Assembly: GCF_020360975.1 (NCBI RefSeq)
Contig: NW_025408668.1
Span: forward strand, 3,038,001-3,102,000
Direction: 5' to 3'
Origin: Hirsutella rhossiliensis
Lineage: Eukaryota > Ascomycota > Sordariomycetes > Hypocreales > Ophiocordycipitaceae
DNA length: 64,000 nt
In this document: one piece after another, positions 10,095 to 20,315 of the stretch
How the letters are laid out: every line of letters starts with the position of its first letter
Numbering within the stretch: position 1 is the stretch's first letter
The notes under the pieces: generated by a model
What the model was told of the DNA's origin: nothing
The model's input: the letters and a program-made list of their open reading frames with translations, nothing else
Databases searched by the model: none
Translations under genes and position numbers: made by a program

Positions 10095-12317
10095 CTATGG
10101 GTCATCGGTCTTGTTGTCTTCGACAGGCGAGACCGGATCATCGCCGCCAAACTCAACGTCGGACTGCATGTTGAGCAAGCCCTCGCGGCTGCGCATCGTG
10201 TCCCGGTCGTGCCTGTGGAACCGTATAACTCGCGGCTTAGCCCCGACGGCTCCCCACCGCACGTCGCCTTCTTGCATCGGCTCGTCGTCACTGCTCGGGC
10301 GGCCATCTCCAGACTGCCCTTCAGCCGTCATCTCACCGGACTGCCGGTTGGCCGCTAGTCGAGAGAGGTAGTCGTCGTCGCCGGCAGCCACGTCCTCGTG
10401 AGTGCTGCTCACGGGGGAATCTGACGGGCCCTGGTCGCGACGGTTGGCCCGCGCTATGCTGTCGCGCATTGCCGATCTTCGCCGGCTGCCGACCCGTCCC
10501 GAGAGCCAGGAACCCTCCGAGTCGATGGACGCGAGAGACATGGAGAGCTGCGGATCCGGTGATATGGCGCTGTACAATCTCTCCGCCGACGTCGGCATAT
10601 GACGGAGGGCATCGAGGGAATGGAAGCCCGAGGTGGGTGGGTCGCCGGGCGCAGTCGTCGGCCGGGACTCGGTCGCGGGCGTCTTCACCTCGTCGACCAC
10701 AGGCAGCGGTGGCTCTCCTTCGGGAGACTGCACGAGGGAGTCTGGGGGCGACAGGGGGTAGTCTGGAAGATCTTCGCGGAACCGGGACCGTGTCCGCTTG
10801 GGGCCCCCGGCTCCGGGCTTGCTCGCCAGGTAGTTGGCCTGCGGAGTCGCGTCGTCGCCCTGTAGCCTTGCCAGGGCATCCGCCTGCGCCGTGGCAGCAG
10901 CCTGCATCTCCTCGCGCGACGTGTTGGAGAATGACGACGGGCCCGAGTTGCGCCGGTTCCTGACGCCCCGTCGGAGAAAAGAGACAAAGGAGAGGCGACT
11001 GCTCTTGTGGCTGCACTCTGGGTCGTTTCGGGGGGCTTCGTCATCAACCGTCGTTTTGTCCTTGTCCGAGCTCAACGTCGACTTGGACTGCGACTTCTTG
11101 GACCGCAGGAGGCCGGCGAGGATGGACCCGTGCGGTAGGGCGGATACCGGCTCGTCGGCCTCTGTGGGCGGCGTCGGGCTTACTCTCTGTACCGCCGCAG
11201 ACTCGTCGGCCGCCAGAGACTCGTTCTGGGAGTGCGGAGATGTGGGATGGAACAACTCCCGTGGCCCCCTCGGCTGGTCCTCTTCGATGCCCGACATGCG
11301 GTCGGACGTGGGGGAGTCTCGCTTCTTGGACGACGTCACGACTGCCGACGGCGGCTCGATTCCCAGGCCGACGAGTTCGCGGCCCAGGACGCCTCGCTCG
11401 AGGTTCCGGGGCGACTGCATTCCCGACTGCCTGGCTTCCACCTCTTCTCTCCGTTGGCTCTCGGCCTTGCGAGCAAGTCGACGCCCCATTCGATCCTGGT
11501 CATACTGCCGTTTCCTCTCTCGCCTTCGGTTGTCCCTTTCCATGAGCTCTCTAAGATCGGTGGCGTCCAGGCCATCGGCGAGGTCGTCTATCCGCTTGCG
11601 CGAATCCAGCACTTCCTCCGGAATGACGTCGCGTTCGACAAGAGACTTCTTCTGCGAGCCGGATCGGGTTGGCGCCGAAGCTCGTGACGGCGTCCATCGC
11701 GACCCGGACGCACACCGCAACGTTGGCCGCGGTGCCAGAGAGCTCAGGGTGGAGACTTTGAAAGATACGCAATCCGAGTCGGACGACTGGCTCGAGTGAA
11801 TGGAGTCAAAAAGCGGCAGAGACACATTGGAAGGGGGCTTCTCCCATTGCCCAGCGCCGCTTGCCGTCTTGGCCCGCTTGCTGCTCCACCGCGTCAGTGT
11901 GCCCGCGGCTCGTGCCGAGGTCAGGGCGCTCATGGCCTTGATCTCGGCCTCTCTCTCGTGGTCGTCTCTCCTCCTCTTGCTGCTCTTCCTCCTTGCCGGG
12001 TGCTGGCTGTTCCTGTGATGCAACGTGGGCATCCGTTGCCAGTCGTCTGCTCCGTCGTCGGTCGCGTCGCCGTCTCGGTGGGCTACGCGAGGCTGGTCGA
12101 CGCGTATCGAGTCGCGGCGGCCCGGGGAGAAGCTGTAGGCACGGGGGCGACGCTGCAGCTTGGCGTGCTCGGTGCGTTGCTTCTTCTTGGAAACGGCTCT
12201 GGCCAGGGCGCCGTCTGTTCGGGTCGGGGCAGCGGCGGGACAGTCGCCATCCGAGAGGGCGGCGCCGCTCCGGGGGCGCTTGCGGGCGCCCCTGCGCCGG
12301 AAGGGCCAGATGGTCAT
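10095..12317 (-). CDS. Long disordered Ser/Arg-rich fungal protein of unknown function (740 aa)
   Basis: One uninterrupted exon from the ATG at 12317 to TAG at 10095. The N-terminus MTIWPFRRRGARKRPRSG is strongly basic and looks conserved, followed by more basic clusters (VSKKKQR, KSSKRRRDDHERE). A charged, helix-forming segment lies around residues 250-300 (LRELMERDNRRRERKRQYDQ). The rest is low-complexity Ser/Pro/Asp sequence with many phosphorylatable serines and an acidic C-terminus. No enzyme motif, membrane segment or signal peptide is visible. I recognise it only as the kind of uncharacterised protein found in many Sordariomycetes. The basic clusters make nuclear location plausible but unproven. 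Confidence 0.75.
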   Translation of the reverse strand: MTIWPFRRRGARKRPRSGAALSDGDCPAAAPTRTDGALARAVSKKKQRTEHAKLQRRPRAYSFSPGRRDSIRVDQPRVAHRDGDATDDGADDWQRMPTLHHRNSQHPARRKSSKRRRDDHEREAEIKAMSALTSARAAGTLTRWSSKRAKTASGAGQWEKPPSNVSLPLFDSIHSSQSSDSDCVSFKVSTLSSLAPRPTLRCASGSRWTPSRASAPTRSGSQKKSLVERDVIPEEVLDSRKRIDDLADGLDATDLRELMERDNRRRERKRQYDQDRMGRRLARKAESQRREEVEARQSGMQSPRNLERGVLGRELVGLGIEPPSAVVTSSKKRDSPTSDRMSGIEEDQPRGPRELFHPTSPHSQNESLAADESAAVQRVSPTPPTEADEPVSALPHGSILAGLLRSKKSQSKSTLSSDKDKTTVDDEAPRNDPECSHKSSRLSFVSFLRRGVRNRRNSGPSSFSNTSREEMQAAATAQADALARLQGDDATPQANYLASKPGAGGPKRTRSRFREDLPDYPLSPPDSLVQSPEGEPPLPVVDEVKTPATESRPTTAPGDPPTSGFHSLDALRHMPTSAERLYSAISPDPQLSMSLASIDSEGSWLSGRVGSRRRSAMRDSIARANRRDQGPSDSPVSSTHEDVAAGDDDYLSRLAANRQSGEMTAEGQSGDGRPSSDDEPMQEGDVRWGAVGAKPRVIRFHRHDRDTMRSREGLLNMQSDVEFGGDDPVSPVEDNKTDDP

Positions 12318-14684
12318 CGTGGGTGAGGTTGGTGGGATGTCTGTCAGTTACAAGCCGTCGTGATGGGAGCGTGGATTATGCTAGGCGGCTTGTGAGGCAG
12401 CATCGTGGTCGGCTGAGGGGGCTGCGGAGATGCGAAATCATGTAGAAGAAAAGGGTCGACGAGGTTCAAGAGGGAGGGAAACACGACGACAGCCAGTGGC
12501 GGCCCGGGGGGGGGAAGAACACCAGGGGCGCGCTGGCGGGAGGGCGCCGTTGCAAATGAGGGAAGAGGATGACGGGGTCGGCTAAAGGGCGAACAGGCGC
12601 GTTGGGCGTCAAGGGAAGGGTCGTGAGGCGTGCAGCTGTGGCACGCGGCGAGAAAGCGGCAAGGCGTCGTGAAGCGATTTTCTGCCCTTGGTTTTTTCTG
12701 CGCCTCCGCCAGCGTATGTATGGAATGCACGAGCCAAGCCGGCCAGATATCGAGTCGTACAAGCAAGCTTGCTCCGGGAGAGTCAAGGGCGCGCCGAGTG
12801 CAGGGAGACGGGAGACGGATGTGGGCGATGGTCCGGCCTTGTATGGAGGCAAGGCAAATGCAGCAGAGCAATGGTGCCAACACAAGTACAGTATTGGAAG
12901 GGTGCGAGGAGGGGAGGGGGGGGGGGCGACTCTAGGGCCGGAAGGGAATGCCATTAAAAATGACAGTCATTCCGCCGGGTGAGTGCCTGCTAATAAAGCA
13001 TGTATCTACTCTAAAAAGTCGCTGCTACGCACTTCCCCGTTAGTGGCAGTACATCCCGAGGGCCTTTTTTTCGTCATCTCCAAGGGGGGCACTTGGTTAG
13101 CAGCAATCTGCCATAGAGCCCTCGATGCGTACCGCGCTATCATGTCCGTCCCGCAGTCGAGTCGGTCCCTGGCTGGCAGAGCACCTTTTGACGCCTTTTC
13201 GTATACCGTGCCTCGAGTACATCGAGTCGCACGCCGTGTCCCGGTAAATTAAAGCCAGAGAGGTACCTCGCGCGACAAGGTACTGTGCACAGTGCATCCT
13301 GGGTCTCAACCCAGCAATTCGTACAGTACATGGGCCAGCGCAGCAGCTTTTCATGCATCCCCAGCGTGCGTGTAAAGTCCACATGCGGAGCAGCATGAGA
13401 GGCTGTTCAGGTGTCAAGGGTATACGCAGCCAAGGGGCATGCATGTCCGTACAGTATGCTCGAAATGCATCGTGGGCATCTCACATAAAAGGCATCGTCA
13501 ATGGTTGCCGTCGATGTCGAGCATCATGCACCGCGTACTGTGCACAAGCAGCACCCTGTACAGTGCGGCGAGGCACACCAGAGGCACCCGGGCGGTGAGA
13601 GGCTTGGATTGGCTGTCACCCTCGACGCATGATCTCCCACTGCAGGCTAGCGGGGGGCACGGCGCGGGCCAATCAAGGCCCCGACGTCGCTCGTAAAGGA
13701 AGCCTCAGCAGGGAGGCTTTGGAGGAGAGAGCAACATGCGTGGGACGAGCTGACATCCCCGTACAGTGCAATGGCTGCCTCTGCCAAAGTATAAGGATAC
13801 CTTGCCTACGCTCATTTACCGTCCGGCCATTCAGTTGTGCTGGCCAAGACAGCGCTGCATGTACTGTACCTGCTTTGCTCGCGCAAGGTACGGATACATA
13901 TCTCGGTAAGTGCTACCGCAGGTAATTAAGGTGAGTTTCCTGCGAGTTCCTGCTTGGTCGACACCTTACCCACGTACTAGTACCTTGTGGGCAACGCGCG
14001 CCGCATCTAGTGACAAGGTACAGAGTACAATGCTCGCTCTCGCCGACCCAACCATGGCCCCCGTCGCCACCACTAGTAGCCGCCATCAGCCCTCGGACCT
14101 TGATCGAGAACCTTTACCGTCGAGAGCCTATTGAGACCTGTTTCCCCTAGTCTCTGTTGGGTCATTTGATAATTAGTATCTCATCTACGGGCAACACCAG
14201 GTGTCGCTAGCTCCAACTGCTCTGCCCCAATGGTGTAGCTTCACGACAATACGCCCCACTGAAGAAAGATACCTTTTCCAGAGGATACAGCGCCGATTCG
14301 AGCAAATCTTCTGCCAAGCGCCGGCTCTATGATGACAACACCCAAGATTAAAGTTGCGGGTATCCTGCGAGAATGGAAGACATAATACATCCGCCCCCCG
14401 TTGTAACGCTGGGAAAGTCGTCGAGATACCGCACGTCCGCCGAGCCAGAGCACCTAAAGTACACGGAACAATTCAAGAAACACCGCGCGAAAATGCAAAC
14501 AAGAGTGGCGTTGAGGGTAGTGCTGGACAGCGTCAAGCTGGGCGGGCGTGATATCGCGGTCGAGGTGCGGTTCAATGATTGAAGCACCGTTGCGCCCTTG
14601 TATACGGGCACGGCGACTACCCCTTGCCGCGACTGCCTGCACCAGGTCCAGCTCCATCCAGCTCGTCTGCCTTTGTGAGGCAGC
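12318..14684. other. Gene-free interval with palindromic GTACAGT/ACTGTAC sites
   Basis: Carries the upstream region of the 740-aa protein gene and the 3' flank of TIM17. It contains an 11-G run at 12916-12926 and, from about 12886 onward, many GTACAGT/ACTGTAC-type sites, including the perfect palindrome ACTGTGCACAGT at 13282-13293. Short open frames here show no conserved features. Confidence 0.5.
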
Positions 14685-17600
14685 TCATGCCAGAGCCTGG
14701 CCGTCGGCTCCCGGAGGTACTGGGACCTAGGCAAGGCGTCAGTGTCAGTACGAGGCACATGGCCGAGCAGCGCAAGCTTTCGGTTACCCAACTCACCTCC
14801 AGCTTTGTGCTTCCTGCCAGCATCTTCTGGAACCCAATGCCGACGCCCTCGATGACGGCAAGCAGCACGGCGCACCCAATAGCGCCGTTCCTCGCCGCCC
14901 GAAAGCCACCTCGTATTGCCAGCGACCCGCCCGTCAGGAACCCCGCCGCGATGGCATTGAAGGGATCTTCCTTTCGCCGTACGCCCCTGACTGCGCAGTC
15001 AAAGGTGCTGAAGAGGCCGCCCCAGACGCCGAAGTTGCCGCCGAGCACCGGGGCGCGCATCTTGACGGCCGTGATTGCGCCGATGCGCCGCTCGCCGTAG
15101 GGGCTGTTGCGGAAGCCCTTGATGCCGTGCCAGACGGTGCCGCCTATCGCCTGTTGGAGGAGAGTTAGTCGTGCTGCATGGGCTGCAAGGTTCGGGCTCG
15201 AGTGGCCGGTGCTCGGCCATCGGGACGTACCCCCATGGCGAAGGCACCGCCAAAGTCATTCAGAACGACCCAAGGACACGGGTCCCGCGTGTGATCGAGA
15301 GCCATTCTGGGTCGCCTAGGAGAGAGATGTTGATGGGTTGATGATGAGATAGGGATTCAGAAGCTATCTAACGAATCCGCGAAGTGGATTTTTCCGCGAT
15401 ACGAGTAGATAAGATATCGAGATTTTTCCCGGGCCCCTGCGGCACGTGACACTTGACTTCCTGGCCCCGGCCAAATGCGGTTAGTGAGGGGAATTGACCT
15501 CGACTCGACCCATTCGGCCTTTTTTACCCCGTAAGTTGCAAGCCTTGAAGACTACGAAGATGCTGACAGAACAAGACAGGCTTTCGACCTTGATGGCAGC
15601 ATGACAGGAATTCAATTTCAGTATGTTGACGCCTTGCTGAAGATGAGACCCGCCTTTCCCGATATCCTTCCGCAGTGGGAAGCTTGATCCCACCGCGCAG
15701 CAGCCTTTCCACCCTCAATACCATGGGCTGGAGGACGACGTCTAGTGGTGCCTCTCCTATTGTGCCGTCAGCCGAGCCTGACGCTGCCGTCCTGCTCATA
15801 TCATGCTTCGCGGCAGCTTCTGAGCCGCGCCTGGATCTGTCCGGAGCGGAGCGCCTCTCAAGTGGAGGGCGCCACTGGGGCATCGAGTCACAACACGATG
15901 TATTGGGCGAAGCAAAGCACCGACAAGTGCAGGCAGGCGGTCAAGGATGGGGAATCTCTTCCGCCCCCCACGTCTCTCTCCTTTCAGCTGGTCGTCGACG
16001 ATGACTGCGCTACTCCGTAAGTACGGCACGCTTGACGACGCCTTGCTCCCCGCACGCGAGTTGGCGGCGCAGAGCCCTCGGCCACGGAGCCCCCGCGGCT
16101 CTATCTCGTGGTGGTGATGATGATGCTGGAGGGTGGTGTGGCGGCGACGAGACCAACCAAGCTCGAGGCCAATGAGCATCGAGCCTCTCTTTCAATGTCC
16201 AATGACGTTGGCATATCACGCGGTCAGCCTTTCTTTTGTCATCCATGCGGCCATGAGATGTATGAAAAGGCCAGTTCAAGCAGGGGATCGGGTGTTTCAG
16301 CCGTGCTTTTTTGGAAGAAGCAAGGAAAGGGACATGCTGGTGCCTTTTTGCGAATGAAACGCTCCTCTTTTGCTTTTTCTTGTCCCAAGCGACCAGATGA
16401 CCCCCTGGCTCGGACGTCCTCGATCCTCCACCCCCCTTTGCCCTGTCTTTGGAGCCGGGCCGCTGGGAGAGTCACCCGAGATCTACAGTTCGTCTGGATG
16501 GACTTTGGCACGCATCACTTGCGTGACCGTGCCCCGTCGCTTGGCATCCTGTACGTGTTGATTGTGCAAGGTGTACTGGATGCTTTGTACAGGAGTAAAG
16601 CAAGCTGCATGCCACTACTGTGCGTGCATGAAAGTCGCGATACTTGGTACTATACATATATATGAGGCACACACGTATCCTACGCAACCCGGGTGACACT
16701 GGGGGTTTGAGGGTTTGGACTGGGGAAAGAGAGCCTCGTATCACCAGGAACTGTTTGCGGCGGACCCGCTGTGGCCCCCTCGTATTCGCCCGCCGTCTTA
16801 GTCTGATGCCGCCCATTCAGACAGCACCGTGTATGTGTATGTACTGTACAGTTGATCCTGTCGTCGAGGTGGTAGAAGTATGAGGAGGGTTTCTTGCTGG
16901 TGTCGTGACGAGTTGGCACATCAAAGCAGCGGCCCCTCCCCCTCACCACACCATCCATGGTCCAAGAAGATGGCACGGCTAACGCGCGGGAGCAGCCACA
17001 CTCGGCAAGGGGGATCCCTGTCTGTCCAGCTTTCAGAGGGCCGCCGAAGGTTCTGTTGGGCGCTCGTCACCACCAACGGCCAACTCATCAGTCACCAACC
17101 AACCCGAGTCAGCCCTGGGCGAGGCTCGGCTCGCGTGGACGTATGGATGCGATGGTCTGGCTGGGGGCTACGAGAGCTCGCGACATGGCCATGGTTGCTA
17201 CATGCATGCGGATGCTTGTGACTCGAAGAAACAAGCTGACATCGTCGTCCGTCTGCACCCCGCAAGGCGCCGGAATGAGCGAGCAAGTCGGTGGATGGAT
17301 TCTTGGCTTGTGCTGCAGGTTCCCGTCCAATTTGCGCCGTGCAACGCCGTCGAGCAACGTTTTGCACGGGAAAGCCTTCCGGGCGGCTGCGTTCCTTGGC
17401 CGGGGGCTGGAACCGTATATTCCCCTCGTGATGAACTCAGTCCCGCCATGTGCATTTATATATGTACAGTATTCACATGGGCGGCCCTCTATTGACTTTG
17501 GGCGTCCCTTGCGCAAAACTCAGTGTGCTCCTGTTGGCGACGAGCAACTGTAGGTTTCCGGCAACGGAAGACGTGCATGTCGATGCCACTTGTCGTAGGA

Positions 17601-18602
17601 CTCGGTTTGATTAGGTGCCACTGGGCTCGGAGATTGGCGATGCACGCGCTAATAAGCTTCCATGGCGCCGTCGGTGAGCTCTGCAATCTCTCTCATCCGC
17701 GGCTTGATCCCGACTAGCTGCAGTGAGTCGCGTCTGGCCGCCTGAATCACGGACCGTTGGTGGACTACATCAAGCCAATGCCCGCACCTCTCCCAAGCAT
17801 AGGTAGACATGCCATGACGCGGTAGGTACAGTACGGTATCTCTTCCCAAAGCCAGATGCTCTCATGCAGGCAAGAGACGTGTGCTGCGTCCATGACAAGT
17901 CGTCGGCATCTCCGATTCCATGCTCGTAAGGGGGCTGCCGGCTCACGGTGCCGCACACAGCGCAAGCACAATGCAGTGGTAACAGAGGCGCCGTTTCAAA
18001 GCCAAAGTGACACCCGTCTCTATGTGCACCTGGAGAGTGTCCAGACGCCAGCATCGACCCAGGAACGAGGCCTCACCGGGCGCAGAGGATGCGGATGTCA
18101 GGTATAGGGTAGGCTGCCGACCTGGGGAGACCAACCAGGTATCCGTAGAGGCGTAGACTGACTTCGCCAGGCCGATGAGCTGGCCCAGCGTGTCGTACGA
18201 CTCGCGCCTCGGAGCCAGCAGCCTGGGCAAACATGCTGGCTGGTGGTTGGCTGATTGGCCGCCCCCGTGCCGGGCGCTGGACCCGGATCGCCGAGAGACG
18301 CAAGGCCCGGCCCGCAGCCTCTCGTCCCTGCTCCCCGTCTTTCCAGATCCGGGCGTCCGTTCCCTCATCTCATTGTATGTCTCGCGGCGCCTCGGAAGGC
18401 GTCACATGCAAGGCCAAGGACTGGGCCAGGAGAGAAATTGCCCCACATGTTGCATCGACGCGGGAAAAGACGGCCATGGCAGGCTGGCGACGCCGATGTG
18501 ATCCGCGTTGTAGGCATCCGCATCGTACCTACCACCTTCCGAAGCCTATATCTTGCCTTCACTGTCCTCGTCTGCCACTGACCTGTCTTGTACAGTACAT
18601 AC
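13281..18602. repeat. Cluster of palindromic GTACAGT / ACTGTAC sites
   Basis: Sites seen directly include 13321-13330, 13449-13457, 13556-13565, 13761-13770, 13861-13869, 16841-16852 (GTACTGTACAGT), 17463-17472, 17825-17833 and 18589-18600. Variants with TGTGCAC occur at 13281-13296 and 13535-13545. All lie in the intergenic DNA on both sides of TIM17. Isolated similar sites recur at 34862-34870 and 53332-53345. About one chance hit of the 7-mer on either strand would be expected in 5 kb of random DNA. Function unknown: transcription-factor sites, hairpins or a decayed repeat are all possible. Confidence 0.6.
14685..15305 (-). CDS. TIM17: Mitochondrial inner-membrane translocase subunit TIM17
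   Basis: Exons 15305-15231, 15150-14797 and 14726-14685; introns of 80 bp (GTACGT...CAG) and 70 bp (GTGAGT...TAG); 156 aa, the usual length. TIM17 is a core subunit of the TIM23 complex that moves presequence proteins into the matrix. The N-terminus [20 protein letters not shown], the block [14 protein letters not shown] and the highly conserved stretch [16 protein letters not shown] are diagnostic, and four hydrophobic segments follow each other to about residue 140. The last short exon gives a Pro-rich tail ending in ALA. Another reading of the third exon would give an unrelated basic tail; the chosen one matches the Pro-rich tails of fungal TIM17. Confidence 0.93.
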
Positions 18603-19418
18603 AGATACGAGATGAACCCGGGATCCGGGAGCCCCCGGACTGCATCGCTGGGTGTCGACCACCGCCACCAGGAACAAGACAGCGGCGCCATGTCACTCGG
18701 CAGGTTGCGCCATCCAGAGGAGACGGCCAAAGGGGCTGTCGTCTGCGGCCAATCGCGTGGCCCAGCCGGGGGGCTTGCGAGCGCATGACGAGCGGCCACG
18801 TGGATGAGTGAGTGACAGCAGTGCGTCTCGTCTCTGCCACTCCCCTCCATGCACAGAGCCGGCTGCGGGCACTTGCATGCCTGTATGTGACCATCTACGT
18901 AGGCCTGCCTCCCCGTCGACATGTATCGTGATGTGTGTATATGTTGCACTTGTAGAGCCTAACCCAACACTCTGAGGGTTACCGCATGCCCAAGATATCT
19001 TTCAAGCCGTCTCCATGCTCGTGGCAGGCATTGTGAACTTGGGGAAAAAGGTCAGTGGTCGACAAACTATGACGCTCATGAAGCTGTTGTCTGGCGCCCT
19101 TATTTGAGACCATTGAACTCTCAATGTCCTTGTAAGCCGTCTTGCAGCAGCCGCCGATTTCAAACAAGGAACAGCAGAACACGCAGCGCCGGGCGATGCG
19201 AGGGAGGATTCAAGCCCTCAAGACGAGCATGACGAAACCGAATCCATCCCCTTCTCCCTTGTTCACCCTTCCGTCCACCATCGCGACCAGGGCCATGGAC
19301 GTTTGGGCCCTTGGGGTATAAAATCCAGGGCGAGTGGAGGGACCGGCTCGACCATTCCTGATCGTTGACTCGAGCATTCAAATCCCAATCTAAATCCAAA
19401 TCCTTGACTCTCTACACG
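15306..19418. other. 4.1-kb gene-free interval
   Basis: Lies between the divergent TIM17 and small-secreted-protein genes. The open frames here (up to about 198 codons) overlap on several strands, have no signal peptides, domains or splice-supported extensions, and I do not accept them as genes. The interval carries the palindromic sites described separately. Confidence 0.5.
19317..19323 (+). promoter_or_regulatory. TATA box (TATAAAA)
   Basis: GGTATAAAATCC lies 96 bp before the ATG of the small secreted protein candidate, a normal spacing for a fungal TATA promoter with a short leader. Perfect TATA boxes are uncommon in this window and support a regulated, strongly expressed gene. Confidence 0.6.
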
Positions 19419-19705
19419 ATGCGCTTCTCCATCTTCGTCCTCTCTTGCTTCGCAACCCTGGTCGTTGCCGACCCGTTCAATGCTTGCTTCGTACGACTAT
19501 CCACCCACCTATCTACTCAAGTCATGTTCGGAGAGCTAATCCAAACCCTGTCCAGGGCGGGCACAAGGCCACAGGTGACTTGTGTGAATATCATCCCCCG
19601 CAGAACGTTTGATCGTCTGCCCGGAGATGAACATGAATGTGCTTCACTGACAAGCCGGTTGCTGCAACTGAATGCGTCGGTTGGTTCTGCCATCCTGACC
19701 AGTGA
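19419..19705 (+). CDS. Small secreted cysteine-containing protein (candidate)
   Basis: The ATG at 19419 opens a clear signal peptide, MRFSIFVLSCFATLVVA, with cleavage probably after VVA-D. Best model: exons 19419-19490, 19556-19606 and 19655-19705, 57 aa, mature protein about 40 aa with four Cys, ending in WFCHPDQ. Intron 1 (65 bp, GTACGA...CTAAT...CCAG) is a good fungal intron. Intron 2 (48 bp, GTTTGA...CTGACAAG) is weak. If neither is used, an unbroken frame runs to 19727 and gives a 103-aa protein with different Cys spacing. Signal peptide and TATA box are firm; the 3' structure is not. Such proteins include effectors and antimicrobial peptides, but no family is recognised. Confidence 0.5.
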
Positions 19706-19727
19706 TCACCCATGTGAGCCCAAGTAG

Positions 19728-20315
19728 TCTGGCGAAGTCAAAAGCTGTTCCTTAATCCCATCTCATGACCTGCGGCACAGGTTTCGAAATTCGAACGAGG
19801 ATATCACCCAAAGGGCCTCTGCTTAGGACGAATTGGGAATCAGAAGGCAGTGGCAGGAAGGTCGAGAGGACCGGCAATACCAGAATAGCACTTTGTGTAA
19901 CCACTGGACCGACGTCGGCGCCATTTCTGCCGCCGATTGGTTCATGGAGTAGACTTGACCTGGCCATACCGTGCTTGCGCCTCTGGTGACTCGTCGGGCC
20001 TAGGCATCGCATGAGTGATGACAAGTCGTCCAACAAAAGAGAGGGGAAAATCAAACACGACCCAAAATTACCAGAGACGGACACTGGCGGTCCATGGCTC
20101 TCGCGTGAATGAGGGTGAAGGATCAACATGGCCGACCTACCGTAACTAACGCCTGGTGCTTATAGCCGACCCACTAAGAGGGGAAGCAGCAGGCGGGCGT
20201 CGCCGTCATCTGGGCAGAGCCGCCTCTTTCATGCAGAAAAGAGCCAAAAGAAGACTGCCGTCTCAGATATCGCAGCACAAAGCCGACTCTGCAGTCTCCC
20301 TCGCCAATTGTGGAA
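19728..20315. other. Gene-free interval
   Basis: 588 bp between the secreted-protein candidate and the D-amino-acid oxidase gene, presumably the oxidase promoter. No motif stands out. Confidence 0.4.

Noticed and set aside
12344..12954. Pro/Ser-rich minus-strand frames upstream of the 740-aa protein gene
   Set aside because: They look like leader or promoter sequence read through; no conserved start or motif.
13861..13869. Treating each GTACAGT/ACTGTAC site as a known transcription-factor site
   Set aside because: I cannot match the motif to a named fungal regulator with confidence, so only the enrichment is reported.
16108..17553. Open frames of 185 and 198 codons in the gene-free span right of TIM17
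   Set aside because: No conserved motifs, signal peptide or splice support, and overlapping frames of similar length exist on the other strand.
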